Source: Setomelanomma holmii (lineage: Eukaryota > Ascomycota > Dothideomycetes > Pleosporales > Phaeosphaeriaceae). Taken from it: 22,321 nucleotides of DNA. The stretch covers positions 15,809 to 38,129 of the forward strand of contig ML978348.1 in NCBI GenBank assembly GCA_010015745.1, read 5' to 3'. Shown here piece by piece: positions 9,373 to 18,778 of this stretch. Below the pieces are notes generated by a model. It was not told the origin of the DNA, made no database searches, and saw only the letters and a program-made list of their open reading frames with translations. A program made the position numbers and the translations under genes. The first letter of the stretch is position 1; each line of letters starts with the position of its first letter.

Positions 9373-9711
9373 ATGGGAGGCTGGCGAGGCGAAGTTGTTT
9401 ACTGTGCCCTTTTAGCGAGACAGTCGACTCATCTTTTGTCCCTGCGTTACGGTAGTGACATCGAGGTAAGGATTGGTGTCGCCTCGTTTTTACTACCCGA
9501 GTGCTTAGTCGGACAGGCACTTATCCCAGATTTCAAACATGTTTACCCTGCTTTCGAGGTTTGTGTGGACATATCCTCTTGCGTTGTTGTATACTCTGCA
9601 TACTGGTCAAGTGGGTATCCGTGGTACAAGGTCTTCATTGTTTGGTCGACGTTCTCTTCTTTCGTCGAGTTCGCGTACCTGGCATTCTTAACTATACTTA
9701 AGTTCCGCTGA
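9373..9711 (+). CDS. Hypothetical 112-residue open frame (weak)
   Basis: This open frame begins MGGWRGEVV and ends with a hydrophobic carboxy-terminal half (for example SSCVVVYSAYWSSGYPWYK and AYLAFLTILKF) that could span a membrane. I recognise no family. Codon composition is not obviously different from the surrounding non-coding sequence, and no promoter or intron signals stand out. It is as likely to be a chance frame as a gene. Confidence 0.2.
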   Translation: MGGWRGEVVYCALLARQSTHLLSLRYGSDIEVRIGVASFLLPECLVGQALIPDFKHVYPAFEVCVDISSCVVVYSAYWSSGYPWYKVFIVWSTFSSFVEFAYLAFLTILKFR

Positions 9712-11174
9712 TCTATTGATGCTCAAAACACTTCGCTAACAATACAACAGCTATCTGCATAGATCTAGAATGACCCTACCTCAAGGATTTTGCCTATATA
9801 AGAGTCTATTTGCGAACGTTAAACCCTGAAGACTACTAAAAACCATTGCTCACGCTCAGAGACATTCATTCGGGAACAGGAGGGCTGGGTACGACACTAA
9901 AAGTGTTCTTTTACGTGAGGCCTTGCGCATGAGAACCCCCAGTACAATTATAGTTTGGGTATAGAAAGTCGAGTGCATAGTATCGAATCCCGAGTTCCCT
10001 CTGAGACCAAGACCCTGGGCTTGAGGAGTCTTGCGCCACTTCCATGCCTTGATTTGGGATATCATTCATCTCGCCTGGCGTGCTGAGATTGTCCCTATCG
10101 GTATTGTCATCCCAATCCTTTTGAGGTTTCCTTTCATTTAAGTACGGTTTACGTCGTTGCTCTCGCTCGCAGGCGCGAGACCGTAGGAACTCGATTCTGC
10201 GCAGAAAAGGCCTCTAGACGCCAAATCAGTCTTCGAATCTGCGGTCAAGTTTTGAAGACGGATAATCTTACCTTACACAAGTCTTGTAATGAGCGACAAC
10301 AGTGAGCCCAATCTGATCGGCGTGGACGGGGTCGGTAACTGTCATAGTGATTGTCGTCCTTCCATCCGCAACTGGTATTTACACGGTGTCCTGACTGATT
10401 TCTAAGGAATGATCGCAATGCTGTCAAGTGTCCGGTCGATGTTTGAAACGATTGGCCTCAGTGAGGAGATACTGCCCCAAATGAGCTGTAGTCCGGCTTC
10501 TCTTGTGGCTGACCACGACAAAGCGTAGTGAACTTGCAACAAAGCATATCAGAAGGTGTCAGATTGCTGAAAAAAAGAAAAAGTGGTGGTGGGAGCAACT
10601 TTGTGAGCATGGATTACATGAGGAAAGATTCTGTAGAGCTATTCAGGCAATTCAATTCACAATGTATGAATGTGGGGATTAGACTACGTTGTCCTTGTAG
10701 TACCGCTAAGACATTCTATTCACTGAGACCGAGGTGGAAATCGACTTGCTGTCTGAGACTCGCAGTCCCGTGGCATTGTGTTTGGCTCAGTCGCTGTCTT
10801 GAAATGGTGGTGAATGGGGTTTCAATCTATGTTTCCGCATATCTGGCTCATTGATGTTGAAAACGACGTTAAACGCAAGTTATGGTCCTTGGACATAGCG
10901 CGCTCCTGCACAACGCAGCACATTTGTTGAAGATGATCCGCCCTATAAAGTGCAGGTGTGCGCTTGATCCAGATACTGACGGTAGTTGGGACACCCGGAG
11001 TCAAGTCTAAGGACAGCGTCTTTCAACCCTTTGACAAAGCGTGAACCGACGCTGGCCTTTTTTCTTCCGAGCAGAAGCACGCAGTTTACGTCACGTGGGA
11101 TTCGACACGGGTGTCATTTGAATTCGACACACCAAAGTGCTTGAGTCGATGACCAGCCTGAACTCAGCTCTACC
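9712..11174. other. Long gene-poor stretch
   Basis: No protein family is readable on either strand. Several 60-110 codon open frames (for example 10528-10854 plus and 10245-10427 minus) show no conserved motif. A weak repeat related to sequence near 19.96 kb occurs at 10085-10149. Confidence 0.5.
10085..10149 (+). repeat. Weak dispersed repeat, copy 1 (partner 19955-20017)
   Basis: GAGATTGTCCC(T/A)ATCGGT, followed 54-56 bases later by AGTACGGTT, is shared in the same orientation with 19955-20017. The bases between are poorly conserved. It may be the end of an old mobile element, but the matched length is small enough that it could be chance. Confidence 0.3.
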
Positions 11175-11282
11175 ATGAACAAGGCCACCCCGGGCGCACA
11201 ACGTCAACTCTCCTGGTCGGAAATAATTGCGCGATTGCAGGAATACGAGGAGTTCTTCCATGAAAAGCTGATTGGCTACTGA
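11175..11282 (+). CDS. Small open frame, 35 residues (weak)
   Basis: An ATG in the context CTACCATGA opens a 35-residue peptide (MNKATPGAQRQLSWSEIIA... ending EKLIGY) with an evidently amphipathic, Glu/Leu-rich helix. It matches no family I know. It lies upstream of the TPR relic and has no clear promoter. It could be an isolated exon or chance. Confidence 0.15.
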   Translation: MNKATPGAQRQLSWSEIIARLQEYEEFFHEKLIGY

Positions 11283-11398
11283 TACAGCGCTTCGTTTAAG
11301 GCTAAACAAGCAGCAATCAAATGATTGCGCAACCGCCCCAGGAACAGGGTGCATGTTCCTATACCTTTCCTGCCCTTCCGCCCTCCGTTCTACCCTGC

Positions 11399-11633
11399 TC
11401 GCCTTCCACACCCACGCTCACTCAGACCTTGCCTCAAGTCGTAGCTACATGGCCGATGAGATGCAAATGCGCTACAATTGAGAGAAGGAGACGATACCTG
11501 TGTTAACAGAGGTAGATATGTCCAGGCGATCACGAAGTATAACGATAGTCTTAGTGTGCTGGAGAGAGATCGCGCTAACTTCACAGAAGAGGATGTCAAG
11601 GAAGAAGTTAGTTCATTGATAGATTTTATCTAA
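11399..11633 (+). pseudogene. TPR-gene relic, copy A (5' leader plus first exon, frameshifted)
   Basis: A pyrimidine-rich leader (from GCCTTCCACACCCAC at about 11401) and an ATG at 11449 (MADE) are homologous to 18011-18179. Copy A has lost one base near 11455-11463 relative to copy B. After the shift the frame reads ANALQLREGDDTCVNRGRY, then VQAITKYNDSL, and stays open to a stop at 11631-11633. The spacing of small, Gly, Tyr and Ala residues is that of a tetratricopeptide repeat of the type found at the start of TPR/SET and TPR co-chaperone proteins. Only one repeat unit is present, so the remainder of the gene is missing. Differences between the copies are mostly transitions. Confidence 0.55.
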
Positions 11634-11786
11634 GAGGGTGAAACTAGATCCTCTCGGTACATAATCAGAAATGAAACATAAGAATCCTGCTTAGGCGCAG
11701 ATGCTCGCATCAAGGACTGAGTGAATTGATTAGCTATGAAAGAGGGGAGCTATTCAATTATAGTAGCTTAGACAAGATATGCTGCA

Positions 11787-14132
11787 CTAGGTCCAAACAA
11801 GTTCCTCTGTCGGACACTCAACGACAGCCGCTGGTGCCATGATGTCCGACCCTGACTCTGAATGAGTGGATGTCTGGTAGGCAGTTTCGTCCTGTGCACT
11901 TTCCTTGCCGGGATCTGCATGTAATATCTTCTGCGATAGCCGAATTAGTCTCAAATCTTGACAAGGAGTTTGCGGCATACAAACCTGACTTTCCAATATG
12001 GAATAATCATGCTTCTTCAATCGCTTCAACTCGCTAATACCACTCTCCAGCACCCGAAGCTTGTCCATCGTGCGCGTTCTATTAGCCGCTGATTCGTGGT
12101 TCTCGCCTGCAATGCGTTGGACGTCCTCATCTGTAAGGTCGTAGACAGTCTCGGGAGAGAGAAGATCAGGGAGCTTCTGAATCAGACATCTCTCAACAGC
12201 GAGAACACTGACATCGTCGATAACGGTCTTCAGAGCAACCTAGTTAGGTTAGTTGCATCGTACTAGAAATGACAATCGACTGACCTTGTAGTATGCTTCC
12301 ATCATGTCGGTAGCCATGGAGCAAGAAAATTTGTCCATGTCAGGCTCCGTGTGAGAGACGAGAGTGTCTAGAAGAGCCCTCATGTTGAATTGGTATCTTT
12401 CATCGCCTTTATACCGGTTCAGATTGTCTGTCTCGAAGAAGGACTTCAAACGTTCCTCTAACTCAAGCCGGTGTCGAGCAGCCCGCGCCTTTTGCACGTT
12501 CTCAGTTAGGTAATGGTTGTAGGTGATTGGATGTCCTGACAGATGTGGCTCTAGAATTTCTTGGACTTTGGTGGCCAAATTCAGTTTGAGACACTCCAGC
12601 GACAGGCCCACAACATCCTGTAGGAGTGCTGCAGCAGTTTGCTCATCCGCAATTTGCTGAAGAACAGAGCTGACTGTATGCTGAACTGAACTAAGGATCC
12701 GCTCGGAGAGAGCACATACCAGTCCCTTCCAAGGTTTGCATTGCTTACTGAAGAGCTCAGTGACAATGAGAGGATTATACGTGCCTGGGAGCTCTCGTCC
12801 CCGACTCTCCTTCATCAGAGCTTTTACCTCTTCCACATAGTGGGATCGAGAAACATACTGTTCGTTGTGATTGATGGGCTGGTCTTGAATGATCCTTGCG
12901 TGGCCTTCTGAGCGCATCTGCTCGGCGAAGTCAGAGAGGGTATTCTGTACTACGGCCCGAAGGCGCCTTGAGTAAGCCTCAGGAGCTTTAGCATCGACGA
13001 AGAAGCCATCCGTATAAACCCCGTCAATGGCTGCTTTCATCAAGCTCGAGAACCTTGTGCTTGCCTTAATCAAGTATCTTCGCTGCTCTGATATGGTAGG
13101 TCTCGACGTTCCCAGCTTGGCCAGCACATTTTCGCATTGCTTGATGCCTGCCTCGACGTCGTCGAGAACGCTCGGGAGCTGGATAAGAATCTGATCTCGC
13201 AAGACATTGCTCAGACGCGTCCGCAGTGCTGCCACGCCAAGCTGTGACGGGTCGAGAAAAGTCCAGATTCCTTTCGAGAAGAACGTTGCCTCGTTCGTGT
13301 CACGTTCGGCAGTTGACGCGTCACGCATGGCGTAATTTCTGTTGCATAGCACATGCCAACCTAGCCGGAATTCAACATCCTTGTTCTGAGCTAGCAGTGC
13401 AAAAAATTGCTCACTGTCAGAGCCTTCGTCCAGGGTGTCGGGTTTGGTGATGAGACCGAGTGTGCGAGTGCCTTTGGGATCCAGAGCCCGAGCGTGTCGG
13501 GTGACTTGCTGCAGAGCAAAGTCGCTCTTCGCAGAGACGACTGCGAGTATGATACTCCGCGGCTCTTTCATGTACGAGCGAACAAGTGATTCAACAGTTT
13601 TTGAGTCCTCTTCGGTCTGGTCTTTGTTCCCAGCCAAGAAGAGGCCGGGCAGATCGACCATGGTAAGATGCGGCTGAGACGGTCCAGAAATCTCCACGCG
13701 AAGAATATCGGTGCTGAAGACCTTATCATTTCTGTTGATACCCATGGCATGTTTGGCTTCCTCGATTACGCCTCCGATATTGAAATCATCAAGGACGTGT
13801 GAAAAAGCACGAAGCCTCTTCTTCTCCTCGTCAGACCGGTCAGGCCCAGGATTGATGTGGACCTCGACGCCCACAGTTAGATTGCGCCGCAGGATGAGCT
13901 CAGTTGCGAATCGAGTGCATAGGTTGTCTTTGGTGGGGAATGACATGCCAGAAATTGCCTCCAGAACTGAGCTCTTACCAGAAGACTGGTCACCACAGAC
14001 GATAATCTGGGGCAGATCGACAAATCGGCTGATACCCTGGGACCGCAGTCTGTCGATAATATCAAGTAGATCTCGATGGTCGTTCGTTTGCAATGGAGAA
14101 TCTCCGCCGGCAGGAATCGTTGATTGTTCCAT
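11787..14132 (-). CDS. Dynamin-like large GTPase (Mx/Vps1-like), three exons
   Basis: This is a membrane-remodelling GTPase of the dynamin superfamily. Exons 14132-12285, 12239-11985 and 11930-11787 join in phase 0 to give 748 residues, normal for fungal Mx-like dynamins. The G domain has G1 GDQSSGKS (47-54), G2 Thr73 in LCTRF, G3 DLPG (160-163), G4 TKPD (229-232) and a G5-like VLCNRN (261-266). A middle/stalk region follows to about 600. Exon 2 encodes the GTPase effector domain (KTVIDDVSVLAVERCLIQKL; DEDVQRIAGE), which ends in a coiled segment (SELKRLKKHDYSILESQ). No pleckstrin-homology or proline-rich domain is seen. The start context is CAACAATGG. All key residues are intact, so it is probably functional. 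Mitochondrial, vacuolar and defence-related roles cannot be separated from sequence. A second dynamin stub lies at 20827. Confidence 0.93.
11931..11984 (-). other. Dynamin gene intron 2 (54 bp, optional)
   Basis: The donor CAG|GTTTGT lies at 11985/11984. An ACTAAT branch site precedes the CTATCGCAG acceptor at 11931. The length is divisible by three and contains no stop in frame, so retention would add 18 residues without breaking the protein. Both isoforms are possible. Confidence 0.6.
12240..12284 (-). other. Dynamin gene intron 1 (45 bp)
   Basis: The donor AAG|GTCAGT lies at 12285/12284. CTAAC branch motifs sit just before the CTAACTAG acceptor at 12240. Unspliced, the frame ends after 11 residues. 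Spliced, it runs straight into the GTPase effector domain in the same phase. Confidence 0.85.
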
Positions 14133-14849
14133 TGTTGCTTGGTGTTCGTTGACGGCTGATGAAATCGCGAGGACAATGTGTGAAGGCTATTGAGAATTGA
14201 TTGGGATTGCTGGAGCTTGTTGACCATCGACGAAGAGCTATGAGAAGGAAGCTTTATATGTGAACATGGGCGATATGCCCAAGAATTTTCGGCTCCAGTA
14301 GCAATTGCAACATGCTCCCGATTGCAATGTTTGATATGGTATGTCATGCGACCAAACAATGTTGTATCCTCTGCCGTATTCCGATGCTAGTCTCCACTCT
14401 TGGCACGACAAGAACAATAGACGTTCTTTGTAGCTTCTCACATTTGATTGCGGATTGATAGGCCTGCAATCTTATTCTTTTGTCTATGGCAAGAGCAAGC
14501 GATGAATATTCGCGATTCTTCCTGTTATGATATAGAGTCTGGCGTGACGGTCCGGCATTGTCTTAAGGCAAACATACTGCGGTATAGCTGTTAAGGCCTT
14601 CGAAACAAAATGTTATCCTTGCACTGGCTGATTGTTCATGTACAAGCCCTGGAAACGGCATGACAACTGGCAGCCGCATCAAGCTATTGGCTACCACTCA
14701 GGTAAGTTGCCTTTCATTGGTGTCCATTGTCCAGAGCAAACGTCGGCGAGACAAGAAGAAAAGCGTTTTGCGCTAGAAAGAGCTATTGAGATAGAGCAGG
14801 ATAGATTGACGTCTTGTAGGGGCAAGACAATGATGAGAAAGAAGATTAG
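14133..14849. promoter_or_regulatory. Dynamin gene promoter/leader and adjoining intergenic sequence
   Basis: On the minus strand a TATAAA-like box (14251-14258) lies about 120 bp before the dynamin ATG, followed by a CT-rich leader. An upstream ATG at 14227 opens an overlapping frame that runs past the dynamin start to 13877. It would repress translation if transcription began above it, but starts 30-60 bp below the TATA box would mostly exclude it. Beyond about 14300 no gene or repeat is evident. Confidence 0.45.
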
Positions 14850-15041
14850 ACCACTTCGCTCTTCAATCTCAGCAGCAAACCTGTATATCACTTCTCGTGT
14901 AGAAGTAAGCACTCTCTGCCTATTAAAGTACTCTAAAAGTCCTGCCTCTTGCTCTGGGTTGAGTTTCTGTTGGGCGGCGCACTTGACTGTCATTGGAGCC
15001 AGATTGCCCTGGCATCTTTGCGTCAGCCTAGTTCCATTAGC
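14850..15041 (-). pseudogene. Transposase DNA-binding relic (Tc5/CENP-B-type helix-turn-helix)
   Basis: A 64-codon frame reads LTQRCQGNLAP, then KCAAQQKLNPEQEAGLLEYF and STREVIYRFAAEI. This corresponds to the linker and Tc5-type helix-turn-helix of pogo/Tigger-like fungal transposases, where QQ-LTPEQE-L--YI---T--G-PPTR-MIRNFA is the usual pattern. The frame stays open to 14691, but resemblance ends at about 14850. There is no catalytic DDE region in either direction, so this is a fragment only. It is unrelated in sequence to the fuller relic at 3148-4808. Confidence 0.55.
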
Positions 15042-15180
15042 CTACAAGCACATTTGCGGTACGATAGACATTATGCTACTTAGTTCTTGCAATTTGATTG
15101 CGGCAACCGCTCTTATCGTAACTGCTATGGTCGTGGAGAGAACGGATGTTGAAGTTCGTATTGAGTTCGTGTTCTGACAT

Positions 15181-15699
15181 TCAGTGGCTCGGTACCGGCA
15201 GGCCACTTGGCTTGTGACGCGATCCCCCGGGGTAGCTGCTTGTCCCGTGGTCCTCGATCGTGTCGGCGTCGTCTGACACTAGCAACCATGGGCCTCGCAG
15301 ACTCGCAAACAAGCTCCTCACTCCAGTCACACCATCTTCTACGCTACGCTGCCTGTCTCCGCGCCAGCAGACGCGTGCCGACTCAATGAGCCTTGCCTCG
15401 ATCATAAATGTCGCCTCATACTCGGTGCGGTGCTGTCGCACATGGTCCAGCACCAGCTGAGTCTTGTCCGCCCTTCTGCTTCCCCACACCTCGAGCGTCC
15501 TGGAGCTGCCCTCTGTAGCATCGTAGCTGAGCGGGCAGATCTTCGCGCAAGCTGCTTCGTCGAACGTATGCCTTGACTGGCTCGAGCGCAGCGTGCGCGA
15601 AGTGACCTGCAGAGTCTGCTCGGGCTACCGCTGTGGAGTCTGCGCGTTGTGAGCCCTGGGGTTTAGAGAGGTGCTAGCAGCTTGTGGTGCGCTCACTGA
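15181..15699 (-). pseudogene. NB-ARC (STAND/NLR) gene relic with broken P-loop
   Basis: A single minus frame can be read from 15699 to the stop at 15181, with one internal TAG at 15625-15627. It starts with a Ser/Pro/Gln-rich linker (about 15699-15560), continues FDEAACAKICPLSYDATEG and TLEVWGSRRADKTQLVLDHV, and ends near WLLVSDDADTIED. This is the order of fungal NB-ARC proteins, in which the P-loop normally reads VWGLGGSGKTQLAL. Here the glycines are replaced (GSRRADKT), so nucleotide binding should be lost, although the Lys-Thr and the Walker B-like strand remain. The segment between P-loop and Walker B is shorter than usual, and the sensor and later regions are missing or scrambled. The linker part is duplicated at 18191-18419. 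Confidence 0.65.
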
Positions 15700-15748
15700 A
15701 AGTAAGATTGACTGTTCGTCCGTCGCTGGCGCCGAAGTGGAGCCCTCC
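15549..15748 (+). repeat. Duplicated NLR-linker block, copy A (partner 18191-18419)
   Basis: About 200 bp aligns end to end and in the same orientation with 18191-18419. Shared anchors include GGCTCGAGCGCAGC, GCTCGGGCTACCGCTGT and GGGTTTAGAGAGGTGCTAGC. Differences are dominated by G/A and C/T changes. Copy B has about 29 extra bases near 18350-18380. Both copies carry the same in-frame TAG on the minus strand. Confidence 0.85.
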
Positions 15749-16175
15749 TGAGCAGATCTGCGCGCCGCTAGATTGCCCGCTTCCTGCCGACCAAATAGAT
15801 GCCGTGGCGCGAGGGGAGCTGCACAACAAAATCACGCGGACAAAGTTGCAGTCAGTCAACGGTGTGCCAGTGAGTGGTGAAATGGCCATAGCCCTCTCAA
15901 CTGTGCGCCAAAGCCCTGCGACCCATCTCAGGCTTGGAGGGCAGCCATTGGCTGTCGCACTAAGCCAGCAACACCCGTGGAGTAAGCTACACACCCCGCC
16001 AACGCATTAGGTTCCCGCTGGAGTTTGGTTTACCTATATCAAGTATCTCCTTGGGCTCGCTATCTTGAAATGCGTTTACCACTCCATGACAGTACAGCAG
16101 CGATTAGTCAGTCGTCGCACCTACTACAAGACCTGCAGTATGGTGGAACGAAACCCGCAGTAAATATATTCACAG
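15749..16175. other. Intergenic sequence upstream of the HET pseudogene
   Basis: This is GC-rich at its left end. A 108-codon plus-strand frame (15684-16010) and its minus-strand shadow show no recognisable domain. The stretch should include the promoter and first short exon of the HET gene that follows. I could not fix that exon, because an upstream ATG plus donor keeping phase 0 was not found with confidence. Confidence 0.45.
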
Positions 16176-17450
16176 CTCCCGTATTTCGACAGCATTCGCA
16201 TCCTAGAACTAACCCGGGTCAACCAACAAGACACTCTATTATGCGGCCGCCTGATAGATACCAGATTGGACGAAAGCCCAGACTATGTTGCACTATCCTA
16301 CGTCTGGGGGAAACGGTCGCCCGACGATCCAGTACTTCGTTTAGACGGGCGTCCGCTGCAAATCGGAACGTCTCTGTGGCAAGCCTTGGAAGAGTTGACG
16401 ACTCATGTCGGTACCATGAGACTCTGGGTGGACCAGATCTGTATCGACCAGAACAACAAGACGGACAGAGAGCAGCAAGTCCAGTTGATGTCAAGGATAT
16501 ATGCACAAGCTCAGCATGTCATAGGCTGGCTAGGGAGCCATGGCGATGATAGCCATCTTGCATTCGATCTGCTGCTTGTGTTAGGGCACATGCCTGAAGC
16601 GCACGAGGTACAATCTGATTCTGGATGGCAGCGCGCTGCCGATGCGCTTATGCAGGATGAACATCTATACAAAGTGGAAGATCTGTTCAACCTAAAGCGT
16701 CGGCCGGTTCAAGCGGTCGCTTGTCTAGCCTAAAGACCCTGGTTTACAAGGCTCTGGATTGTACAAGAGGTCGCTCTTGCATCCAATCTCAAACTTCGCT
16801 GCGGCAATTCTCGCATCTCAGGCAACGTCTTCTTCAACGCCATTCAAATACTGTTTTCGGCTGTTTCCGATCCACCGATGCCCTGGCTACAGAAACCTTA
16901 TCGCAATGCACACAAACTTGGTCAGCTGAGAGCGCAAGTACGTGCAGGATATAACCACTCTTTCTTCCATCCCCATACACTAAGCAACTGGCTTTGTGAG
17001 ATGGACCACGATCGATTGATTCCTCTCTTTGGACTGGTCTTTCGCAGTAATCAAGCGTGGTTCACGCCTAGCTACAGCATGTCGGCCCCCGATCTTTACC
17101 TTGAGTTCGCACAGGCACACATACGAGTCGAAGTGAGCTTAGACATCCTACATCTTGCCGGATATGGAGATAACAATGTACATAAGCTCTTTATGAGTGA
17201 AGACCAGGTCGTGTTACAACTATGTCTCCCTCCTGACGATATTCCGTCTTGGGTGCCGGACTGGCGGGTGCAGTCAAGACCACTGACACTCGCAACAAGT
17301 GTTGAAAATGGATGTTTTGGGTTCTCTGCCACGGCATCGGACTCAGAGTTCGATATCAATCGTCATGTACTTCGTGTTTGCCGCCGCCAACGAATAACAC
17401 AGCGCGAAACACCCAGACCTATCGACAAACTACTCTCACTCTCAACATAG
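16176..17450 (+). pseudogene. HET-domain gene interrupted by a 42-bp insertion with an in-frame stop
   Basis: This is a heterokaryon-incompatibility protein of the HET-6 kind. One frame runs from an acceptor-like TTCACAG (16169-16175) to the stop at 17448-17450, about 424 codons. Motifs in order are FDSIRILEL, DYVALSYVWG (near 16284-16313), LWVDQICIDQ (near 16422-16451), QHVIGWLG, RPWFTRLWIVQEVALASN (from 16734), DRLIPLFGL and IPSWVPDWR. Between LFN and RPWF, where family members are contiguous, 42 bases (16692-16733) have been added and end in TAA. Everything after the stop is still in the same frame and well conserved, so the lesion is young or is bypassed. There is no ATG in the frame before 16176 after the TAA at 16161, so a 5' exon is implied. 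The carboxy-terminus also seems shorter than usual. Confidence 0.85.
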
Positions 17451-18010
17451 AACAACTCTCTCTAGTTAACATAGTGACGTTCTTTTCGCATTCTTCACAG
17501 TGTAAAGCGTAGGCTAGGGCTTCTGACGGACCACATGTGGATGAGAGACGACTGCTAGGTAAGCCGACGCACGACATTCTGATGAGAATTGGACGGATGG
17601 TGGTAGCACGAGGAGCTGACGTACTGATGTAAAGGTAATAAGGGGATCGTAGGACACTGCGCCAGCTTTGTACCGAAGCACTTAGGCAATTAGATGTGTA
17701 GAAATGAGTAGCAGGAAGAGTCAATTGTACATATACAACTCAACTTCGCTTTGCCGACATGAATTGAAGATTCTAGCAACGTCGCCGTTCGTTCCCGAGA
17801 TCGACTGACCCAAACAAACCGTGTAACTACATGGACAGGGTCAGTCGGGGGTTGTAGATCAAGGGTTGTATTGCTATCGATTTTTGTGCTATTGTGTTCG
17901 TGTACAAGAGCTCTCGGCTTCAGAGGTAAGTGCACTTGTCCATTAGCTATTGCCTACTCCAATCTGGTATCAGGTGAATTTAGCTACGTGGTTACAACGC
18001 GTGTCTTGTT
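17451..18010. other. Intergenic; no gene seen
   Basis: No conserved protein motif is readable on either strand. A short imperfect inverted repeat around GAGTCAATTGTACATATACAAC (about 17717-17740, quoted in part) could form a hairpin. Small open frames at 17419-17935 on the minus strand look random. Confidence 0.45.
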
Positions 18011-18179
18011 ACGCCTTCCACACCCACACTCATTGGACCTCGCTTCAAGTCATAGCTACATGGCCAACAAGAGGGAAAATGCGTCACAAATAAGAGAGGA
18101 ACGTAATACTTGTGTTGATAGGTGTGATTATCTCCAGGCGATTACGAGGTACGAGTCTGATCTGATGTGGGTGTGCTAG
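18011..18179 (+). pseudogene. TPR-gene relic, copy B
   Basis: The leader (GCCTTCCACACCCACACTC) and the ATG at 18060 match copy A at 11399-11633. The frame reads MANKRENASQIREERNTCVD, then RCDYLQAITRYESDL, and stops at 18177-18179 after 39 residues. This is one tetratricopeptide repeat unit, with Cys replacing the usual Gly. Resemblance to copy A on the DNA level continues in another frame to about 18200, where the sequence switches to the duplicated NLR-linker block. It is a promoter-plus-first-exon fragment, not a complete gene. Confidence 0.5.
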
Positions 18180-18190
18180 ATGGAGAGACC

Positions 18191-18419
18191 AAGCTGGCTT
18201 CGTCGGATGTGTGCCGTGACCGGCTCGAGCGCAGCATGCGCGAAGTGGCTTGTAAAGTCGGCTCGGGCTACCGCTGTAAAGTCTGCGCGTCGTGAGCTCT
18301 AGGGTTTAGAGAGGTGCTAGCGGCGTTGGCGTGCGCCCACTGGAGGTAAGACTGACATAGTTACCCTGGAGGACCGTTGCGAGCGGAGCAACGTGGATGG
18401 TGCCGAAATGGGGCCCTCC
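18191..18419 (+). repeat. Duplicated NLR-linker block, copy B (partner 15549-15748)
   Basis: This is homologous to the linker portion of the NB-ARC relic, but without any P-loop sequence beside it. Its left end abuts TPR relic B at a point where both parents share a GCT(G)GCTTCGTCG-like string. Relative to copy A it carries several G-to-A and C-to-T substitutions (for example TGTAAAGTC against TGCAGAGTC), as expected from RIP. Confidence 0.8.
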
Positions 18420-18778
18420 CCGAAGTCGCAGGAAGTCGGCGGTGCGCCAATGGCAAGGCAGACAAGATGTTGGCTGATCAAATTCGACCTTTGACGAAAA
18501 GACTTACAACGCTTGCCTATTTCACTTTCAAGTCGCTTCGAAGCTATTATTGTGCGTTATAACTCGCATTCGCTTGGTTTTTATTGCGGAGTCTACCCCC
18601 GCTTCCATCGATGGTCTGCCACCTATGCTCCTCTATACAACAACCTGCGCGTTCACTACTAATTTATCAAACGTAGCCTGTCAACGGCTTGCCTAAATCG
18701 CCTAGCCACCTTTTCCGTCCTCCTGGGCTTGAGACCGACCCATAAAGTCGCGGACTGCCACACCATTTTAGACCCGCA
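18420..18778. other. Intergenic; no gene seen
   Basis: No domain, RNA gene or clear repeat is visible between the duplicated block and the tandem repeat array. Weak resemblance to the tandem unit may extend leftward but could not be aligned with confidence. Confidence 0.4.

Noticed and set aside
13226..13677. Plus-strand open frames opposite the dynamin gene
   Set aside because: They are antisense shadows of a conserved coding sequence and have no motif of their own. The same holds for plus-strand frames at 779-2761 opposite the HET-NACHT gene and 3158-4425 opposite the transposase.
15684..16010. 108-codon plus-strand frame before the HET pseudogene
   Set aside because: No recognisable domain, GC-rich composition favouring long random frames, and it overlaps the duplicated non-coding block.
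11401..18181. CACACCCAC and GTGGGTGTG at the ends of TPR relic B as terminal inverted repeats of a MITE
   Set aside because: The homology between copies A and B continues beyond both motifs, the right-hand motif is poorly kept in copy A, and there is no target duplication.
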